A DNA stretch of 23,743 nt, from NCBI GenBank assembly GCA_005223375.1, contig RXOD01004342.1, forward strand, positions 1-23,743, in the 5' to 3' direction. The stretch comes from Amoebophrya sp. AT5.2 (taxonomy: Eukaryota > Sar > Dinophyceae > Syndiniales > Amoebophryaceae). The notes below the pieces were generated by a model that had not been told where the DNA came from, made no database searches, and saw only the letters and a program-made list of their open reading frames with translations. Below are positions 1-8,200 of this stretch, piece by piece. The first letter of the stretch is position 1. Each line of letters begins with the position of its first letter. A program made the position numbers and the translations under genes.

Positions 1-136
1 GCCCGGGTGTTTCACACCCGAGCGGTCCAGAGCGCCTTAATATTGCAGTCGCCACCTAGTGCAATCCGCCACCCAAGGGGACCCATCACGAAGCACTTAC
101 CATTTACCCACTTACCAGCTGGTCCGGTCATAAGGC
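1..136 (+). other. Probable 3' end of an intron at the window edge
   Basis: No convincing coding sequence is seen before about 137. The stretch ends in a pyrimidine-rich segment and an AG (…gtcataag) just before a PDZ-like exon. Positions about 93-122 (ttaccatttacccacttacc and on to ctggtcc) closely resemble 21234-21264, the 3' end of the intron at 20990-21285. They may therefore belong to the same repeated intron family. The 5' end of this intron and the upstream exons lie outside the window. Confidence 0.45.
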
Positions 137-3100
137 ACGTGATCCTGGACTACAAGATACCGAACGTGGTGACGAGGTGGAACCGACTGCAGACGGAAAG
201 AAGAACGCCGTATTTGGAGGTAAGAGTGGGGGACCGGCTGCTGTCGGTGAACGCGAAAACAAACATCTACGCCATGGACGAGCAATTCGCGAAAGCGCGG
301 GAATTGCGCTGCGAGTTCTGCCGGACGGGCGACGCGCGGCGGGCGCTGCCGGACAGGAAGCACAAGGACGACGCGAACGAAAAACTCATGGCCGCAGCGC
401 AGTTCGACAAGGACGTCAACGTATTTATTTTTCAATTTTTTTCATCTACGAATGTGGACTAGAGACTTCGATGTTCACTGTCTCGCTTAGTACCGTACTA
501 CACTGAGTGCAAGGTTGTGGGTGTCGTTATGTGATCTAAAGGCATGATCCCGGTGAGCTGCGCACCGCGTATACCTTAGACCTAATGCCTCATCTATGAC
601 TGTATGTAGTTCGTCCAGCTGAGATATGATCCATTGCCCGGCCTTGGCGATATATTCTGAAAAGACAGACCGTCAACAGCCTTGCTCAAAAAACAGACCT
701 TCAACTCCGAGGCGATGCGCGAGCCTCACCGCGTGATGTTCAAGTCGCACGAGCCTTTGGGTTTTGCCATCGACTGGCGGTCTGGGTTTCCTCTCAAGGT
801 GAAGTACGTGGCGAAGGGAAGTTTGGCCCTGAAACTGGGCGTGCAGGAGAACGACATCATCTTCGCGATCAACGGCCAGGAGGTGCTGAAGCGACACTTT
901 TCGCAAGGCGCGGACCTGTGCAGAAAAATGGTGGAACCGGCGCTGCGGGAACGACCACTGGAAATGGTGTTCCATCGAGGTAGAGTCTGGCATTCTACTT
1001 TTTAGGGATAATTATCTTCGATTGTGAATGTGATTGTGTAGAAAAGAAATAAGAAGTTCAGTTGTGCCGCCGGCGGTTCGCACAGTTCTGCATCGTTATT
1101 CAATGGAAGGATGGTTGCTCTTCCTGCCACTGCCATCGATTATTTCACATCTGCACCAATCCGATACATATTCGACACGCAGATGAACGTCGGTGACGAG
1201 CCACAGACTGGCTAGGAACATCTTCAGAAACTTCAAGATCATCGAAGGAGTCAAAGAAATCATTTCGCAAAAAGTAAGTAAAAGTAAAGCTCCATCTTCG
1301 CCAATTTGAAGAATCGATTCGCTTCAGCCATTCGTTTCGAGATCCTGAAGCACTACCCGCCCCGCGCCAAGCAGCAGATCCGGATGCTGGTGCCCGAGGG
1401 AATAAGACTAGGCTTCACCTTCGACGTGGACCAGATGCCGCCGCCGGTGCGGCACGTGAAACCGTTCTCGAGGGCGATGAAGACCCACGTGCACATCGCG
1501 GACGCGCTGGTCGCAGTAAACATAGGAAGGGTGAAAACAGCTGGTATAGGTGAGATCTGTACCTGGCAAATGGTCTTTTTCTATACCACGCTCGATGGGG
1601 CTACTGTACAGGACCGAGAGTTTTGAGATTGTGGGGTTTATTTCTATTTTAACCTGCGACCACAGGTTGTAGGAGATTGTCTGGCGCTGGTCGTATACGC
1701 TGCAGGCTGGATGTGCGCTATCCGGCCTTCATTTGATTTCTTTTAGGACGAGAGAAGTCGCGAGCAATGGCTTCTCTCGTCCTCCTAGGTCAAACTCAAA
1801 TCATATAGCCTCTATAAAAATGACCAAAAATTTGGCTATTAAATCAATCTGCTCTCCTAGCCAGCTGCAATCGATCCCGCTTCATAGAGCAACCAAAAAG
1901 TGGCCTCGTACATGCTCGAGTCGTACACGGGTTTGACCGGCGGGGGGCACACCATCCTCGACCAGCTGCTGGCCGAGCGGCCTTTGGAGTTGCTGTTCGA
2001 ACGGGGGCACTACGAGCCGCCGTACCCGGAGCACTTCTTGATCACGGACTGCGGCTTCGCTTACGACCCGGACCTGGTGGTGAGCTTCGTGCTGCAGGGG
2101 CTGGTGCCAGAAAGCTTCAGATACGAGTACAACCCGATCAAAGACATCCTGCCGAGCCTGATGAACCCACTGCCGAAATTTTTGGAGCGGAAAGGTAGAG
2201 TTCTTTATATGTGTCCACGTACTTGTAACGGGGTGGTTTTTGTTGTTTGCTATGTCATAGATACAATCCGAGCATAGCAGGCTATAGCCGTCTGTCTTGG
2301 TGGCGATGATCGAAAGCGAAGAAGCGAAAGTCTATAGCTTGAAACCGCTCTCCCCAAATGACCGCACTACAGGTCTTTCCGTCGGCGACTACATCCTCGG
2401 CGTCGACGACAAGTTGTTTTACGACTTCGACGACCACGAGCACGACTTTCCGCAGACTCTGTATTCCCCTGAGTCCAAGAAGATAAAATTCCTCCTCCGC
2501 GACGAGGGTACCCTGCTCAAGATTGGCGCGCTGAAGCTGCAGACGCAGTGGCGCGGACACAACGTGCGGAAAAACGTGTTCGCAGACCTGAAGGCGAAGG
2601 CCATCGAGGAAAAATTCACGAAGATGATGATGAGCAAGATCGCCAACGTGGTCCGGACGGAGGAGGACGAGCAAGCGCTCAAGGAAAGACTCGTGGTCAG
2701 GATCCAAAAAGCGTGGAGGAGAAGGAAAATGATCGCGGACGCCAAGCAAAAAGCGTATTTGATTTTTTACAAATACTCTTGTTGGGTTAACTGTTTTGTG
2801 GCGAAGTACTTTACTCATAGCCGAGATATCTGATTCCTCCGCCAGGCCGATGCTGCTGAAAGGAAAAGTGCAATTTATTAATCGATTCCCCCCGCCATCA
2901 CAACAGCCGGGTGCGCGAGCTGGAGAAGTCGATTGCTGGGAACGCTGGGCTCATGGTCGACGAGTTTGGCGAGTTGGTGCCCGTCCCCGTTTCTCCAACC
3001 ACCAAGAACGTGTTCAAGAAGAAGGGGTTCAGCCAGAAGCCCACCGTGGAGAAGCTGCCGAGTGAGGGGTTTTCGACCTCGGGGACCTCCGACGGCGACA

Positions 3101-4006
3101 GCAACCACATCGTGCCCTTCGGCAGCGTGCCCGCGGCCGGCTTACAAAACGCGAAAGGGTCGACGGTGTTTGCCAGCTACTTTGTGCAGACAAGCAGAGC
3201 GGAAGGACAGAAGTGGGGCATCGCGTTCGACATCGACCGGGGAGTGTTGATCAACGTGGTGGCCGGCGGGGCGTTCAGCGAGTGGAAAGAGAACAAGGTG
3301 AGCGTGGGTGACGTCATCTACAGTGTGAACGGAGTGTTCGAACCGAGGAAATTCTACGAAATCCTCGCGGCGGCAAGAGACGTGCGGGTATAGCGGGTGG
3401 TTTTGTTTAAAAATGTTTATACATGCTGGTCGTATTACAACAAGTATCAGTATGTTTATTCGCTTTCGCTCTCAGCCCTGTTCCCTAGATGGTTAAGCGA
3501 GATATCATTTTCGTCTGATACAGCAAACAGCAGAGCTATTTGCACAGAAACGGGCCAAGAAGTAGAAGTGCGAGGAAAGTTGGATGGGGGCCAACGCCTT
3601 AGTAGCGCGAAAAATCTCGATTTCGCAAATCAACGTAAAAAATCTCTCAATAACCCCCCAAAAGGTCGAGTTCCGGCGTCTGCGTTCCGAGGACAACCGC
3701 GCGCCGTTCGAGGCTTTAATCACAAAGAAGATCGAGAACGAGAAGTGGGGCATTGTGCTGGACATGGGCACTGGCGACATTGCGAAGATCAACTCTGTTG
3801 GCCCATGCGAGCGGTACAACGCCGAAGTGCGGAGAGTGACGGGCACGAACCTGGCCACCCTCCAACCCGGGGACAAGGTGCTGGCCGTGAACCGAGTGCC
3901 GTTGGGAGGCAGCGACGAATCCATCTTCGACGGTATGGAGATGATCCTCTTCGTGCTGCCGAGAGGCTTCGACCGCCTGCTGCCAAGCAGAAGCCTGGCC
4001 TTGTGA
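137..4006 (+). CDS. Multi-PDZ scaffold protein with IQ-like motifs (5' partial, 7 exons)
   Basis: Proposed exons are ~137-420, 697-979, 1328-1543, 1901-2194, 2322-2754, 2907-3387 and 3665-4006, ending at TGA. All junctions are GT-AG with matching phase, and exons 2-7 total 2049 nt. The protein holds about six PDZ-like units. Each has a G(F/I/V) strand and a later GD-ll-vN loop, for example GFAIDWRSG with NDIIFAINGQEV in exon 2, IRLGFTFD with DALVAVN in exons 3-4, WGIAFDIDRG with VGDVIYSVNGV in exon 6, and WGIVLDMG with PGDKVLAVN in exon 7. Exon 5 carries two IQ-like helices, LQTQWRGHNVRKNVF and VRIQKAWRRRKM, which could bind calmodulin-like proteins. PDZ and IQ domains usually act as scaffolds. 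The partner and location are unknown, and I see no membrane segment. The start lies upstream. The acceptor of exon 5 (…gcgaag|aagcg) is the weakest junction. An extra small exon near 1214-1274 (FKIIEGVKEIISQK, then gtaagt) is possible. Confidence 0.8.
421..696 (+). other. Intron 1 of PDZ gene (GT-AG)
   Basis: The donor follows gac gtc aac and begins gtatttattt; the acceptor is ctcaaaaaacag. The phase is 0 on both sides, and the intron joins the end of the first PDZ unit to the next exon. A direct repeat gtcaac flanks the donor and recurs about 20 nt before the acceptor, but using it as the splice limit would break the frame. Confidence 0.65.
980..1327 (+). other. Intron 2 of PDZ gene (GT-AG)
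   Basis: The donor is g|gtagag after cat cga and the acceptor is cgcttcag|cc. The phase is 1 on both sides. An alternative model splits it into two introns around a mini-exon ending at caaaaa|gtaagt near 1274, with a 38-nt second intron. I prefer the single intron. Confidence 0.6.
1544..1900 (+). other. Intron 3 of PDZ gene, with internal 12-bp hairpin
   Basis: The donor is gctg|gtatag and the acceptor is accaaaaag|tg, both phase 1. Splicing rebuilds one continuous PDZ unit. A perfect 12-bp inverted repeat lies inside: ggacgagagaag at 1746-1757 and cttctctcgtcc at 1771-1782. Confidence 0.65.
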
Positions 4007-5242
4007 TGAGATGTATAGATTTACAGCTGCTGTGTTTTGTATTATTTGTGTCCCGATGATTGAAGAAATGCAAATGCTAGAGTTTGGTGTCTGAAATGAA
4101 TCCAATTCCCTGAGTGAGTGTCCACTGAATGCCGATATTTTGGTCCTCCAATCCCTAACATGGAAGAAAAGTCCGATGGTCCCCTCGGTGCCGACGCAAA
4201 ACATCGGGGCCGATGGCCATTATTCTGTTGCTTGCCCGACTGTCATCTACTATACCCATAGACTCTTCCCATGATGGAATAGAAAGCTGGATTTTGCGAA
4301 GCCCGCTTTCCACTCGCATCGCGAACATGGGCTTGGGTCACGACTGAATAATTATTTATCATTTTGCGGCTATTCCAGCAATAGATACACACGATAGCAT
4401 CGACTACCTAGGACTTCTACTGACTGTATTTCAACAGCGAAAGACCCGGCGATCGAGGAGCCTCCAGCTATAGCAGATTAGCAGATTCCGTATCAGATCA
4501 GAAAAATCGATGGAGTATTTGTGATTCCGTATCATGCAGCCAGGCGATCATGATCAGCCTTGCCCGAAGTCGACCAATTGTATGCTAAGGTACGTAGAAG
4601 AAGTGCTGGTTGGAGTTTGAAACCAAAGCCAAACACTTGTCCATTTGTTCATTTGTTCATAGTATGTGTCGGCTGCTGTCAGCGTTCTCTGTTGTTGCCG
4701 GATTCCTTCGTGAGTGATGTCGAGGTGCATGTGTACGCATCCGAAAGTCAGAGTCAATCCTCATGGAGTCAACCCTCCTGCTCATGGATGAACGTGTGGT
4801 GTGCTTTCTCCTGGAGTCAATTCCTCCTGCCGAACAACTTCAAAAAAGCCAATCCATCACGACCACAGCAGCCGATTACAACTAGCGGTTGCCGTCCTGA
4901 TACCCGCGAAATACGACTGGTCCATCGCAGATAAAACAAAAGTTGCTTGTCATCCTCTCGCCCCTTGGAGTCACACACTTTCTTCTGGCGCATCTTATGT
5001 ATCGCTTCCGCCATAGTCTTAGTCGCAGTATCCGTATCGCATCCTTATTCGCAAGAGGCAATATGACTCCTGTAAATTCCTCGGAAGAAAGATTTTGGCT
5101 CTCGAAGGTTTCGCAGTGAGACGCATTTTAATTGACAAAGCCCCGCCGATCTCGACCGATCTATCTCGAAGATGGCTGTACGAAGATAGACAACTTCGTG
5201 CAATGGCGGCCCCCTCTGGTTTAAATAAATCGATTCGGATGG
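4007..5242. other. Intergenic region, no gene recognised
   Basis: This 1.2-kb gap separates the PDZ gene from the LRR-PAQR gene. Open frames here (for example 4560-4934 +) lack recognisable domains or exon-like composition. At about 4753-4832 there are degenerate copies of a tggagtcaa…cctcctg motif. The region must hold the end of the first transcript and the start of the next, but I can point to no promoter, polyadenylation signal or trans-splice acceptor. Confidence 0.5.
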
Positions 5243-8200
5243 ATGGAACGCAAGCAGCGTTTTTTTGGGTTGTTTGCCTGTAACTGCGGACTGGAGCACG
5301 ATCTGGACGACCCTCTGCTGGAGTGTCCCGAAATCGACTTTGGGGACAATTTCGGCAACGAGGCGCGATTCGACGCCGGCGCCAAGGAGCGCGGCGGGGG
5401 GAGGAGCCAGAACTCTTACACAGGAACATCGGCTGGTCTACCGCTCGACCTGGACCTGGACGAGTTTGGGTTTTCACCGGACCCGGTGTTTCGCAGCGTC
5501 GGGCCCTTGCAGATTGGGCGCAGCCGACGCAGGGAGGAGGCTGCTTATTCCCCGGACGTGAAGGCGGCGGGCGAAAGCGGAGACAACTTCGATCGGTCCG
5601 GGGACAACTTCGAAAGACAATCAGATCTACTGCCACAAAAACTGCAACTCCGTTCGGAGCACGCGATTCGGATCCGCCCGCCGACGTTTGGGGTTCCGAT
5701 GCTCTCAAGCTCGGGCGCGCCTGCGCGGCCGCTCGGCTCGGAGGACTGCAATCAAGTGGAGGATCAAGTAGAGGACTGCCACCTCAGCTCCCGCGACAGC
5801 AGTCCGCATGTCGGGCCCGTTCACGGCGGCGATGGTCCGATGCCGAACAAGGGAGCAGACGTCTATTCCGACCATTCGGTAAACGATGGTCGTCAGGGGA
5901 GAACAGCGGCTCAGGCGGGAGCTACTCGTGAAATCCTCGGAAATGATCGCGCGAAAACGCCGGAGACCTCTGACGTCGTGCCATCATCAAGAGACGGTGG
6001 TCGCAGTGTGCAAAATAAGCTATCGCGGCAGGAAAACCCGCCGTCTTCGCCGGAGTCGAACGGGAGCAGTGTTGTAGGAACGGGGGGGTCGGGTGGTTCG
6101 TCGAAAGAAACGGGGGTGGGAGGCTCGTCCAAAGAGAGCCACTTCAAGCAGCTGTACAAGTGGGCCGCGGAACATTAAGAAGAGGTGGATGAACCCCTGT
6201 AGTAATCGCGGCATCCTCCTGCGACGGTGGTGGTCTTGTATGTAAGTAGTTGGTTCCTCTGGTAGCTGCTGTGGTCTGTGGTATGATCGATTTGTCGTGT
6301 GTGGGGCGATGGAGACTGTCGATTGTCCTGTATCGGTGTTTGGTCTGTGATATTTTGTCTGGTATTTCAATTGCTCAAATGCTGGGTCGCTGTCAGCGAG
6401 AGAACTAGCAAAGCGGTAGCAACAGGATGCAGCAAGAACCGACGGCGCCCAGAATCTTGATTGGTCTCGCATTTTGTCCTGTATTTCGTCGCCGATATAA
6501 TTCGGTTGTCGGCACTAGGCGAATCGTGTACCTGCAAGGAATGCAATGCCGCCGAGAATGGGTTCTTTTTCCTCACCCTTCTAAGAACGGTTGTCCGACG
6601 ATGAGGTCACCGGCAGTCCGAAGCCCGACCCTGTTCACGGCAGAGACCGCGACGAGCTGCTGGGACAGGTTGCCGATGTACTTCTGGACCCGGCGGGACC
6701 GAGTCCCATTGCGGGACCGAGTCCCATCCCGCGAACATCATCTGACCGCATGAAGCCGAGTGCGTCGAGTCCGCAGCATATGAATCAAATACTTGTTGAA
6801 CAAAGCGCAGGGAGGCAGCGCTCAACGTTGTCAACCTCCTCCGATTTCCCCCAGGCGTTGCCGCCGTTTCGGACGGGGTCGTCGCCTCCGCACAGCGTCG
6901 ACCCTGCAGGACCAGCCGCGGGTCCGACCGTCGGAGGAGAGCAGCAGACGGGAGAGCAGCTACAATACTATCCGGGGTCGCCGATTACATCAATTGTAGA
7001 GCAGCAAGAACAGGCTTTGAACAGCGGTCTGACGGGGATCACGCCTTATCGGCGCAGCGGAACGAACGCGGTCTCGAGGCGCCAGTCCATCCCGGTCGGG
7101 CGGACGCAGCCAATCTCCGGAAAGGTGTTTATTCGTCGCAAGAACTACTTCCACCAGGACGACAACAGTTTTAACAGGGGTGTGAGATGAGACCCATTTG
7201 TTGTTCCTAGAAACCTTAAGATCTGCAGGAGTGGGCGGGGAGCTATGCAGGCCGCCGCCGGTAGAAGTTGTGTTTGGGTGCTGTAGGGATCATTGGGCTG
7301 TCCGTGTCCGCGTCCGCCGCTTGTGTGGTCTTCTATTTGGCTCGTATTTGTTGACAAGAATTGGCCGGGTAGTTGGCCGATGTTGTATTTTGGAGGGCGA
7401 ATAGCTGTACAGGAAAGCAGCAGCGAGGCGCTTCGCTTTCCGGGTTGCATGATCTACCAGGAATGGATGCAGCGATTTGGGTCGTGAAGCCAGGAGCTGC
7501 AGCCTCCTTAAGGTAGTTAGTTGCAGCGCCGGGAGAACTACTACTTAACTCCCATGATCGATCGGAAATGGGTTTTTTCTCCCTCCCTCCAACCCTCGGG
7601 TGTCCGAGTACTTAGAAAATTGCAACACCTACCACATCAAGATCGACCCGGGTGTGGTGTCGTGTCTCCAGACGGAGGGGCAGGACTTGTATATCTCCTG
7701 CGACGGGCTGCTCGCCGTGGCCTCGATTCTGTGCAACCCGAAGAACCCGTGCGTGACGCGGTTGCACGTGCAGGCCCGGTACGAGACGCGCTCGAACCAG
7801 TACGTGTGCCTGATCCTGGAACAGATCCTGCACGCCAACCGCACGCTGTTAAGGGTTGAAAAAATTCAGGAGATGCTGGACCTCTTCGACGTTCAGGTCC
7901 AGGTCGAGGCTTGCCGTGTCTGGTTGTGGCTATCACAAGTGAATAGAGCACCTCTTTGCCACTTGTGGAAGATTTTTGCCACAGTGCAGAGGGAGGAGGT
8001 CTTAGGAGGTTTAGTAGGATTAGACTCCATAGCTGGTACGCCCCCATCGGGCCCATCGGAGAGGGCTGCGGCGTTCCACCTGATGATGGCGGTGTTGGCT
8101 CCCATCGCTGAGCATAGATTGCATGGTCATAGAAAGCTGTCTTCTCAGTCGGGTGCTGGACCTCTTCATTTTTTCAGGAGGTCGAAGAGGGCCAGCACCC

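Noticed and set aside
412..680. Direct repeat gtcaac as limits of intron 1
   Set aside because: The join would be out of frame with the PDZ exon, and a canonical GT-AG pair fits.
4560..4934. 124-aa + frame in the intergenic gap
   Set aside because: No domain, low-complexity Ser/Gln content, and degenerate direct repeats in the DNA. It looks non-coding.
5019..5708. 229-aa minus-strand frame
   Set aside because: It is antisense to the start of the LRR-PAQR gene, and its Arg/Pro/Ser-rich composition is typical of a shadow frame.
7176..7605. Introner bounded by gggtg repeats
   Set aside because: Splicing there shifts out of the LRR frame. A GT-AG pair in phase is available.
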